The translations under genes and the position numbers were made by a program. A DNA stretch of 16,070 nt from Gammaproteobacteria bacterium (GTDB taxonomy: Bacteria > Pseudomonadota > Gammaproteobacteria > Magnimaribacterales > Magnimaribacteraceae), in NCBI GenBank assembly GCA_002730855.1, contig PCBA01000054.1, forward strand, positions 1 through 16,070. Reading direction: 5' to 3'. Shown here piece after piece: positions 8,207 through 13,770 of the stretch. Under the pieces are notes generated by a model. That model had not been told where the DNA came from, ran no database searches, and was given only the letters and a program-made list of their open reading frames with translations. How positions within the stretch are numbered: the stretch's first letter is position 1; every line of letters begins with the position of its first letter.

Positions 8207-8283
8207 GGGCCTGTAGCTCAGTTGGTTAGAGCAGTGGACTCATAATCCATTGGTCGGAGGTTCGAGTCCTCCCGGGCCCACCA
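8207..8283 (+). tRNA. ileX: tRNA-Ile2 (CAT anticodon, lysidine-type)
   Basis: A complete 77-base tRNA with encoded CCA. The acceptor stem GGGCCTG (8207-8213) pairs with CGGGCCC (8273-8279). The D stem is GCTC/GAGC. The anticodon stem GTGGA/TCCAT encloses loop CTCATAA with CAT at 8241-8243. The T stem is GGAGG/CCTCC with loop TTCGAGT, and the discriminator is A at 8280. CAT could mean Met or Ile2. The pairs C4-G69 and C5-G68 with A73 match the known recognition determinants of TilS, which converts C34 to lysidine so the tRNA reads AUA as isoleucine; E. coli elongator tRNA-Met lacks them. The 3' half is duplicated at 9942-9987, making this gene the probable attachment site of a genomic island. 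Confidence 0.93.
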
Positions 8284-8284
8284 T
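8239..8284 (+). repeat. 46-bp direct repeat, left copy (attL-like, inside intact tRNA)
   Basis: Bases from the first anticodon-loop position through the CCA plus one further T are identical to 9942-9987. Identity stops at both edges: the bases before are GGA here and GCC in the other copy, and the bases after are TT here and AT there. Crossover in the anticodon loop with restoration of the tRNA 3' end is the usual geometry of tyrosine-recombinase integration into tRNA genes. Confidence 0.9.
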
Positions 8285-8320
8285 TTACAAGGGTTTCAGA
8301 GGTTCTTCATTTTCAAAAAG

Positions 8321-8356
8321 TGTGAACACCTGTGAACACCTATTGATATGTTCACA
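8321..8356. repeat. Tandem TGTGAACACC repeat with an inverted copy
   Basis: TGTGAACACC occurs twice in perfect tandem (8321-8330 and 8331-8340), and TGTTCACA, the reverse complement of its first eight bases, follows at 8349-8356. The array lies about 40 bases inside the left island end. It could be arm-type recombinase or excisionase binding sites, or an operator. No function can be shown from sequence. The 131-base non-coding interval 8285-8415 otherwise holds only a 31-codon reading frame (8371-8466) that runs into the 3' end of the MarR gene. Confidence 0.6.
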
Positions 8357-8415
8357 AATAACATTTTCTGATGCCTAAAACACTGACACAGGGAGACGCA
8401 ACTTTCTTTGTCAGA

Positions 8416-8886
8416 TTAAGAAAGCATCTTATCTTTAGTCTCATGAAGCTTATGGTGTTTCAATAAAATTCTTTTTAGATTTAAATAGTCTTCTTTGCCC
8501 AGATCCTGAATTATTTTTTTTTCAATCTTGATTAAATTTTTTGCTCCAACTAATCGAGCTCTTTTTCCTTCATCAGTATAAAGAACAATTTTATCCCTGC
8601 TATTCTTCAGCTTTTCTAGTTTCAATAATCCCAAATCTACTAACTGATGAACAGTTTTATGGGTCGCTTGTCTTGATATGCCTAATTTTCTGGAAAGTGA
8701 AGAAATTGACCTTTTTTCTCCTCTTAGAGTGTCAAATATTTTTATCTGCGCAGATGTTGCCCGATGATATTTCCCACTTTTGTTTAAAGATATGGATTCT
8801 TCTTGCATCTTTTCTGCCATTTCTAAAACTAACCTCATCAAGTTAGTTTCTAAATAATCAAATGTTGGTTTTAGATTGTCAATCAT
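8416..8886 (-). CDS. MarR-type winged helix-turn-helix transcriptional regulator
   Basis: A 156-residue predicted dimeric DNA-binding protein with MarR layout: an N-terminal helix for dimerisation, a winged HTH at about residues 44-108 (ATSAQIKIFDTLRG, ISSLSRKLGISRQATHKTVHQLVDLGLL, then a wing with SRDKIVLYTDEGK), and a C-terminal helical tail. Such regulators usually repress a divergent neighbour and are released by a small ligand. The divergent neighbour here is the membrane protein at 8924, the natural candidate target. I chose ATG 8886 because a TATAAT at 8899-8894 overlaps the alternative ATG at 8895, and the longest frame (from 8946) runs into the neighbouring gene. With 8886 the mRNA would be almost leaderless. 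It sits inside the tRNA-bounded island. Confidence 0.82.
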   Translation of the reverse strand: MIDNLKPTFDYLETNLMRLVLEMAEKMQEESISLNKSGKYHRATSAQIKIFDTLRGEKRSISSLSRKLGISRQATHKTVHQLVDLGLLKLEKLKNSRDKIVLYTDEGKRARLVGAKNLIKIEKKIIQDLGKEDYLNLKRILLKHHKLHETKDKMLS

Positions 8887-8893
8887 AGTTGAC

Positions 8894-8901
8894 ATTATAC
8901 T
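8894..8901. promoter_or_regulatory. Overlapping divergent -10 boxes between MarR gene and membrane protein gene
   Basis: The octamer ATTATACT reads TATAAT on the minus strand (8899-8894) and TATACT on the plus strand (8896-8901), so one site could serve both genes. A perfect TTGACA also lies at 8889-8894, 17 bases ahead of TCTAAT (8912-8917) on the plus strand. The two directions cannot easily be occupied by polymerase at once. The MarR protein may bind here. Confidence 0.4.
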
Positions 8902-8923
8902 AAATTTATATTCTAATTGGAAC

Positions 8924-9892
8924 ATGCAATTATTAAGATCCCTCAAGAATAAAATATTTTTAAAAGGCCTTTCCTTGTGGGTAGTCGCAACTTTTTCTTA
9001 TTTTCTCTTTATCCAAAAAGGTCTCAATGTATCTCCTATAGCAGAAGATGGTTTAACCAGTTTATTAACTATTTACATGCCTGTATTAGTTCTTGCAGTC
9101 TTTTTATTGTTATATCTAACCCGAAAGAGAGAAGCAGTTAATTGGATTGAGCTTTATTCAGTTAAAAAATCTTCTGCAAAAAAAGAAGCTTGGTTGACTG
9201 TAGTTTACTTGCTAGTTACTCAATTGATTTTGGGTTTAGGTTTTAATATGGGACTTCACTTTCCAGGAACAGATGTTTATTCAACTGGAAGTCACTCTCA
9301 AGCAGATGTGTGGGTTTGGGCAATTACATATACAATTATCTATACCGTTCTTCCCTTAATTTGGCTTAGACGAAGGGGATTTTCCTTAAAAAAACTTTTT
9401 GGTTCATTTAAATGGATAAGGGATTTATGGATAATCATTGCTTATTGGACAATAGATTTTTTTGGTCCAATTCTCGTAGGGTCTGCAGATTTTTTTGGTG
9501 GCATTTCTACAAGTCAATATGCGCAGGGAGTTCCACTAGGAATATTAGTTAATTCCTTGGGAGCTGGATTGCCTGTAGTGGTGATGATGCATATGATTTT
9601 CATTCCACGTGTAGCAGTATTAATTGATAATAAGCTAACTGTAATATTGCTTGGAGGCCTTTTTTATTCAATCTTTAGTTTGTTTGATCAAGGTACTGAT
9701 TACAGCACTTTATCTACCGGGTTAACCTCTTTCACATATATAGTCATGACTCAAACTCTTGTTGGGATGGGCAAAGCAACTTTCACTGTTGTTACTGGAA
9801 ATCCTTTTGTGCACTTCATAACCCTGCATGTGATAAGTGCTAGAGTGCCTTTCGATACTAGAATGTATATTGAAATCTTCAGATTAAAGTGA
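8924..9892 (+). CDS. Polytopic inner-membrane protein of unknown family
   Basis: I do not recognise this family. The 322-residue protein has about eight or nine hydrophobic segments, including SLWVVATFSYFLFI, YMPVLVLAVFLLLYL, WLTVVYLLVTQLILGLGF, ITYTIIYTVLPLIWL, DLWIIIAYWTI, LGILVNSLGAGLPVVVMM, VILLGGLFYSIFSLF and FTYIVMTQTLVGMG. Conserved-looking polar motifs cluster at the end: TVVTGNPFVHFITLHVISAR followed by VPFDTRMYIEIFR. The His residues there and HMIF near the sixth helix recall intramembrane enzymes, but the CPBP protease signature EExxxR is missing, so I do not assign it. ATG 8924 is preferred to an upstream TTG at 8876 that would overlap the MarR gene. It is probably controlled by the divergent MarR protein and is the main cargo of the island. 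Confidence 0.75.
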   Translation: MQLLRSLKNKIFLKGLSLWVVATFSYFLFIQKGLNVSPIAEDGLTSLLTIYMPVLVLAVFLLLYLTRKREAVNWIELYSVKKSSAKKEAWLTVVYLLVTQLILGLGFNMGLHFPGTDVYSTGSHSQADVWVWAITYTIIYTVLPLIWLRRRGFSLKKLFGSFKWIRDLWIIIAYWTIDFFGPILVGSADFFGGISTSQYAQGVPLGILVNSLGAGLPVVVMMHMIFIPRVAVLIDNKLTVILLGGLFYSIFSLFDQGTDYSTLSTGLTSFTYIVMTQTLVGMGKATFTVVTGNPFVHFITLHVISARVPFDTRMYIEIFRLK

Positions 9893-9941
9893 TTCTTTTA
9901 AGCAAATACACCGCTCGAATGAATTTTAATCGATCAAAGCC

Positions 9942-9987
9942 CTCATAATCCATTGGTCGGAGGTTCGAGTCCTCCCGGGCCCACCAT
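9942..9987 (+). repeat. 46-bp direct repeat, right copy (attR-like orphan tRNA 3' half)
   Basis: A perfect copy of tRNA-Ile2 positions from the anticodon loop to CCA plus one base, without any matching 5' half upstream, so it cannot make a tRNA. It marks the right end of the island. In the usual model it is the chromosome's original tRNA 3' end, displaced by the insertion. The 146-base gap 9893-10038 around it holds no gene on either strand. Confidence 0.9.
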
Positions 9988-10038
9988 ATCCCTTTTTTAA
10001 CTGGCTTGTAAACGCCAACATGGGTTAGGGTGCTGTCT

Positions 10039-10416
10039 ATGGAATTAGAACAAATGGCGGCTATTTTGTATGCCTTAATCATTGCAGCCGTAGTCCTTTT
10101 TCAGTTCTGCTTGATCTTTGGCGCACCTTGGGGACAAGTTACCCAAGGCGGACGCTATGAAGGGCCTCTACCGGTTACTGGGCGAGTAGCAGCCTTGTTG
10201 TCCGTTCCAATATTAATCTGTATGGGAGCGAGCATTACATCAGCAGCCGGACTAGTACCTAATTGGGCTGGCTGGACAGCGTATGCAGCTATCGCGATGC
10301 AAGCGTTAAGCACGTCTTTAAATTGGATTACGCCATCTCAAAAAGAGAGACTCTTGTGGGGTCCGATAACATCCATCATGCTTTTGCTTGCCGCTTATGT
10401 AGTGTTTATAAAATGA
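10039..10416 (+). CDS. Small four-helix membrane protein, GC-rich, unknown function
   Basis: A 125-residue integral membrane protein with four hydrophobic segments: ILYALIIAAVVLFQFCLIFGA, RVAALLSVPILICMGASIT, WTAYAAIAMQALSTSLNWI and LLWGPITSIMLLLAAYVVFI. Between helices 1 and 2 is a polar loop, PWGQVTQGGRYEGPLPVTGR, and NWITPSQKERLLWGP precedes helix 4; both look conserved in type, but I cannot name the family. The start is set by AGGG eight bases before ATG 10039; an in-frame GTG at 10030 overlaps that ribosome-binding site. GC content is about 52% over 10081-10320 (125 of 240 counted), against 32-35% in nearby counted lines, suggesting transfer from a less AT-rich donor. It lies just outside the right island repeat. 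Confidence 0.75.
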   Translation: MELEQMAAILYALIIAAVVLFQFCLIFGAPWGQVTQGGRYEGPLPVTGRVAALLSVPILICMGASITSAAGLVPNWAGWTAYAAIAMQALSTSLNWITPSQKERLLWGPITSIMLLLAAYVVFIK

Positions 10417-10552
10417 CGGAGACATACCAAACTCTTTTACTTTCTTTAAGTTGATGTTTCATTGTCCCTCCTTTACATACTTATGGAGGAAGATAAACTT
10501 AGGGAGTAGGTGGTTCTAATTTTTAATCAGAAGATCCACCAATCAAAACATA
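10417..10552. other. Intergenic region with two weak inverted repeats
   Basis: No gene is visible. CCTCC (10467-10471) can pair with GGAGG (10485-10489) over a 13-base loop. GGTGGTTCT (10509-10517) can pair with AGAA and CCACC (10529-10540) around a three-base bulge. Neither is followed by a T tract, so neither is a convincing intrinsic terminator. The second lies 13 bases before the transporter start codon and could hinder or regulate translation. Confidence 0.3.
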
Positions 10553-11461
10553 ATGCTTTATTTTATTAGCTTTTTATTTATAGCAATCTCTATTTGGATT
10601 GGGAACGCTGCTTTCTCATTATTCTTAGGGATATTGCTTGCTTTATATAAAGAAGTTCCTAAAACCTTCTTTACGCAGAAGTATGGAACAAAGATCCTTC
10701 AAACTGGTATAGTTTTTTTAGGGGGGAGTTTAAGCCTACATTCTATCTATGAAATAAATTCATCTTATTTTCTATGGATATCACTTTATGTTATTTGCGC
10801 TTTCTTACTTGTGTTATTAGTTGGAAGGGCTTTAGGAGTTACTAAAAAGCTAACCTACTTACTCGCTTCGGGTACTGCTATTTGTGGAGGTACAGCAATA
10901 GCTGCAGTAGGACCTGCCATCAAAGCTAAACCTGAAGAATTTACTACAGCAATATCTATAGTATTTTTACTTAATGCAATTGCAGTTGTTGTCTTCCCAA
11001 TAATAGGAGACCTTCTCTTTTTATCAGAAAGAGAATTTGGAGCTTGGGTTGCTTTGGCAATACATGATACTGCTTCAGTTGTTGGGGCTGCTTCAGTGAT
11101 TGGAGAAGAAGCTGTCGAGGTGGCTGCCACTCTCAAGGTGGCTAGAACTTTATGGATAATCCCATTAGTTCTAGGTTCAGCCTGGTTCTTTAGGAATAAG
11201 TCTAAAGGAATTGGACTACCTTTATTCGTAGTGTTTTTTTTAATTGCAACCATTCTTAATTCATATACCAATCCTTCAGGCGAAGTAGTATTACTTTTAA
11301 AGATGATTAATAAAGTGTGTTTATTAACTGGTCTATTTTGTATTGGAACTCAAATAAATCTTAATAGTTTAAAATCAATCTCCATGAGACCAGTTTTGTT
11401 AGCAATATTAGTGTGGGCTCTAGTTATTCCAACTTCGTTATGGCTGATAACGGGCACCTAA
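10553..11461 (+). CDS. YeiH/UPF0324 family putative sulfate exporter-type transporter
   Basis: A 302-residue polytopic inner-membrane protein of the UPF0324 (YeiH/YadS, Cons_hypoth698) family, annotated as putative sulfate or sulfonate-degradation exporters; the substrate of most members is unproven. The family core is clear: GIVFLGGSLSL (52-62), the re-entrant-like GTAICGGTAIAAVGPAI (107-123), SIVFLLNAIAVVVFPIIG (135-152), the hallmark ALAIHDTASVVGAA (167-180) and LKVARTLWIIPLVLG (194-208). It is somewhat shorter than E. coli YeiH (about 350) because of a short N-terminus. The ATG is the only good start near the conserved region; the Shine-Dalgarno is weak. It is convergent with the PhyH gene, 26 bases away. 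No LysR-type regulator, a common YeiH neighbour, is seen. Confidence 0.88.
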   Translation: MLYFISFLFIAISIWIGNAAFSLFLGILLALYKEVPKTFFTQKYGTKILQTGIVFLGGSLSLHSIYEINSSYFLWISLYVICAFLLVLLVGRALGVTKKLTYLLASGTAICGGTAIAAVGPAIKAKPEEFTTAISIVFLLNAIAVVVFPIIGDLLFLSEREFGAWVALAIHDTASVVGAASVIGEEAVEVAATLKVARTLWIIPLVLGSAWFFRNKSKGIGLPLFVVFFLIATILNSYTNPSGEVVLLLKMINKVCLLTGLFCIGTQINLNSLKSISMRPVLLAILVWALVIPTSLWLITGT

Positions 11462-11487
11462 GTAAAGTCTTTTCGATCTAAACCTTT

Positions 11488-12681
11488 TTATTTCTTTTTT
11501 GTTAAATTGTAGGCATTCTTACTGGCTTGCCCAACCGTGTAATTTTTAGAAAGCTCTTCTTTTGACGATCGAGGTGATAGCTCTCTAACTCTCTCATATT
11601 CACCCTCATCATAAGCAATTCTAAAAGGTTGCATATTTCCCCAAACATCACCTACTTTTCCTCTGGCACCCATACCAAATCCTTCCATAGTAGCCCCGTA
11701 GACTATGGCCTGTAGGCCCATTCTATGAAGTAATTTAGGGCTAGCATTTTTAATGATTTCAGGAGCAACTGAAAGAGACCAGTTTTCTTGAGTTCTCATC
11801 CAAGATTTAACATTGCTCATTGTTGCAACAAACCTCCTCTCATTGGTTTTATTTACACCGGTGCCGTGCAATATTCTCCCATCAAATATCATTATAGTTC
11901 CTGCTTTAGCTTCTAGATTAACCGTAGGGGGTAATTTCCCTATTTTTCCTGCACTGCCAGCTTCAATCATTATTTTGTGGCTTTTAGGGATAATTAATGT
12001 ACCTCCATTTTCTTCATTTACATCTTGTGGGATATACATTGTATTAACTAATGCCGGGGCTTCCTCTGTTATCCAAGGCACCAGTGGGCCTTGATCCATA
12101 TGCATGCCCTGAGGATAACCTCCTGGGTCAGCTCCATTTGATAAAAAACTATGGCATATCCAACCAGAACCAAGGGTTTCATTTAGTAATTGCTCAATTA
12201 ATGGCCCTGCTTGAACTGCATCAGGATGCTGTTCAATGCATTTCCCAAATATCTCACCCTTATTGATTAGTGTATGAATATATTGACCTGTAGGAGACAT
12301 TGCTTTTACGCCAGCTAGTTTCTCTCCTTCAGCTTGGTCTAGTATTCTGGACATGAATGCTTTAGTTTGCTCTTTCGATAAAGCTTCTTCTATTAGGCAA
12401 TAGCCCCATTCTTTAAGGTTTTCTCTTAGAGTGTGAATATTTTTAGTCGGTTTGGGTAAATCATACTCCTTCCAGTAAGGGTGTTTTCTTGCAACTGTTG
12501 TATTCCAGTAGTTTTCCCCCCACTCCAAAGGTCTTTTTTGATTGGGAGGTATCATCCAGGGGTTGTTTTTGAACATTGATTCATAGGGCTCTTTTGAGTT
12601 AAGAAAGTCATGAAAGATTGAATCTTCTGGATTAGAATTTTCTGCTATATGTTCAGCACTAAATTCAGGGATTGTTTTCAT
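11488..12681 (-). CDS. Phytanoyl-CoA dioxygenase (PhyH) family Fe(II)/2-oxoglutarate oxygenase
   Basis: A 397-residue cytoplasmic oxygenase of the PhyH family, which uses Fe(II), O2 and 2-oxoglutarate to hydroxylate small organic substrates. The iron triad is visible: HMD (His194, Asp196) in YPQGMHMDQGPL and the distal His272 in FDGRILHGTGVNKTNERR, with an arginine near 282-283 placed to bind 2-oxoglutarate. GGTLIIPKSHK (226-236) is the usual strand between them. The N-terminal 90 residues and the last 100 extend beyond the minimal domain, as in longer environmental members. The substrate is unknown; phytanoyl-CoA itself is not implied. It is divergent from the cyclase-family hydrolase across 84 bases containing a palindrome, so the two may be co-regulated. 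Confidence 0.88.
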   Translation of the reverse strand: MKTIPEFSAEHIAENSNPEDSIFHDFLNSKEPYESMFKNNPWMIPPNQKRPLEWGENYWNTTVARKHPYWKEYDLPKPTKNIHTLRENLKEWGYCLIEEALSKEQTKAFMSRILDQAEGEKLAGVKAMSPTGQYIHTLINKGEIFGKCIEQHPDAVQAGPLIEQLLNETLGSGWICHSFLSNGADPGGYPQGMHMDQGPLVPWITEEAPALVNTMYIPQDVNEENGGTLIIPKSHKIMIEAGSAGKIGKLPPTVNLEAKAGTIMIFDGRILHGTGVNKTNERRFVATMSNVKSWMRTQENWSLSVAPEIIKNASPKLLHRMGLQAIVYGATMEGFGMGARGKVGDVWGNMQPFRIAYDEGEYERVRELSPRSSKEELSKNYTVGQASKNAYNLTKKK

Positions 12682-12716
12682 GCATAAATCTTAACAAATA
12701 ATCCCTTTTAAGTAAC

Positions 12717-12733
12717 ACTTATGTAATATAAGT
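12717..12733. promoter_or_regulatory. Palindrome between divergent PhyH and cyclase genes
   Basis: ACTTA and TAAGT form a perfect inverted repeat around a seven-base centre (TGTAATA), with partly matching flanks (TAAC to the left, TTA to the right). It lies in the middle of the 84-base divergent interval, where a shared operator would be expected. In such AT-rich DNA a short palindrome can arise by chance. Confidence 0.3.
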
Positions 12734-12765
12734 TATTGATACATAAACAATTTTAGGAACAGCAA

Positions 12766-13770
12766 ATGAAAAATATATCAATTTTTATACTTTTATCTTT
12801 ATTTTCCCTCGAAAGTTTTGCTCTAAGTGACCCTAAGCCAATGTCCGATAAAGAATTTAATGTGATGTTAGAAGAAATCTCTAATTGGGGTAGGTGGGGA
12901 AAAGATGATCAATTAGGTACTCTTAATACTATTACGCCTACAAAAAAAATAGAGGCCTCAAGACTTGTACAAAGCGGCAGAACAGTTTCTTTGGAATTAG
13001 AACTTAATAAAGTACAAGATATAGTGAACCAAAAACCATTTGAACATGAAGTCTTTGTCTTTGGTGGTGAGGAATCTTTTGAAGGCATGGAATTAGGATC
13101 AACTCAAGCTGCAGGAGATGTATTTAAAATAGATTACCATGGATTTGGTCATTCTCATTTAGACGGTATTAATCATTTTGCAGTGCATGGAAAGATGTAT
13201 AACGGTTATTCTTTTGAACCTAATGTCCCTAATGGATTTTCTAAATTAGGAATAGAGAATATAGGTAAAGAGGGAATATTTACTAGAGGAGTTTTAGTAG
13301 ATTTCCCCAAATTCTTTGGAAAGGAATTTCTTGAACCAGGTCAGGCTATTACGACAGAAGATCTTGAAGCATGGGAAAAAGCTTCAGGAGTTAAAGTTAC
13401 TTCAGGAGATGTTTTGCTAGTAAGAACAGGTCGTTGGAAGCAAGTAGAATTGGAAGGTATTTGGAATTTTATTGAAAATGCCTCTGGTTTTCATGCATCG
13501 GTAGCTGCTTGGTTAAAAGATAGGGATGTAGCAGCTATTGGTTGTGATGGTGTTTCAGACGTGATGCCATCTGGAGTTGAAGGAAAACTTAACCCCCTCC
13601 ATGAATTAGTTCTAGTGGGTTTAGGTATGCCTATATTTGATAATCTAGATCTAGAAGCATTATCTGAAGCTGCCTCTGAAGAAAACAGGAATACTTTCTT
13701 ATTTGTAGCTGCGCCCATGAGAGTGAAAGGCGCTACAGGAAGTCCTCTAAATCCTATTGCAGTTTTTTAA
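12766..13770 (+). CDS. Exported cyclase-family hydrolase (kynurenine formamidase-like, PF04199)
   Basis: A 334-residue protein with an N-terminal signal peptide (MKNISIFILLSLFSLESFA, then LSDP), so probably periplasmic. The cyclase family contains metal-dependent hydrolases such as kynurenine formamidase and isatin hydrolase. The metal-binding motif is FGHSHLDGINHF (His129, His131, Asp133, His137), followed by GKMYNGYS, as in the longer subgroup of the family. The C-terminal GCDGVSDVMPSG (259-270) and NPLHELVLVGLGMPIFDNLDLE (276-297) complete the fold. The substrate is unknown. The stop overlaps the convergent glycoside hydrolase gene by 17 bases. AGGAAC 8-13 bases before the ATG may act as the ribosome-binding site. 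Confidence 0.88.
   Translation: MKNISIFILLSLFSLESFALSDPKPMSDKEFNVMLEEISNWGRWGKDDQLGTLNTITPTKKIEASRLVQSGRTVSLELELNKVQDIVNQKPFEHEVFVFGGEESFEGMELGSTQAAGDVFKIDYHGFGHSHLDGINHFAVHGKMYNGYSFEPNVPNGFSKLGIENIGKEGIFTRGVLVDFPKFFGKEFLEPGQAITTEDLEAWEKASGVKVTSGDVLLVRTGRWKQVELEGIWNFIENASGFHASVAAWLKDRDVAAIGCDGVSDVMPSGVEGKLNPLHELVLVGLGMPIFDNLDLEALSEAASEENRNTFLFVAAPMRVKGATGSPLNPIAVF

Larger units (their letters stand above)
8239..9987. mobile_element. Small tRNA-integrated genomic island without integrase
   Basis: The segment between the two 46-bp repeats (8285-9941, about 1.66 kb) has the structure of an integrated element: an intact tRNA on the left and an orphan tRNA 3' half on the right. Cargo is a MarR-type regulator and a divergent polytopic membrane protein. 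No recombinase, excisionase, replication or capsid gene is present. It is therefore a deletion remnant, an element mobilised in trans, or a segment brought in by recombination at the tRNA. Cargo base composition is close to that of the host, so the donor was probably a relative. The sharp repeat boundaries are direct observation; the mobile-element reading is inference. Confidence 0.6.

Noticed and set aside
8321..8356. CRISPR-like repeats
   Set aside because: Only two adjacent decamers without spacers; far too short for an array, and no cas gene is nearby.
8876..8923. TTG start extending the island membrane protein upstream
   Set aside because: It would overlap the MarR coding region and promoter; ATG 8924 leaves a normal first membrane segment.
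8887..8946. Longer MarR-gene start at 8946 (or 8895)
   Set aside because: The extension overlaps the divergent membrane gene and the shared -10 octamer, and the extra residues do not look like a MarR N-terminus.
8924..9892. CPBP/CAAX-type intramembrane protease
   Set aside because: Some late histidines and an Asn look suggestive, but the EExxxR motif and the usual FxxxH arrangement are absent.
9879..10082. Minus-strand 67-codon frame containing WWAREDSNLRPMDYEG
   Set aside because: This is the well-known spurious translation of the antisense of a tRNA 3' end; it spans the orphan tRNA half at 9942-9987 and the start of the next gene.
11462..11487. Intrinsic terminator between the convergent YeiH-type and PhyH genes
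   Set aside because: There are T-rich runs but no stable inverted repeat in the 26-base gap.
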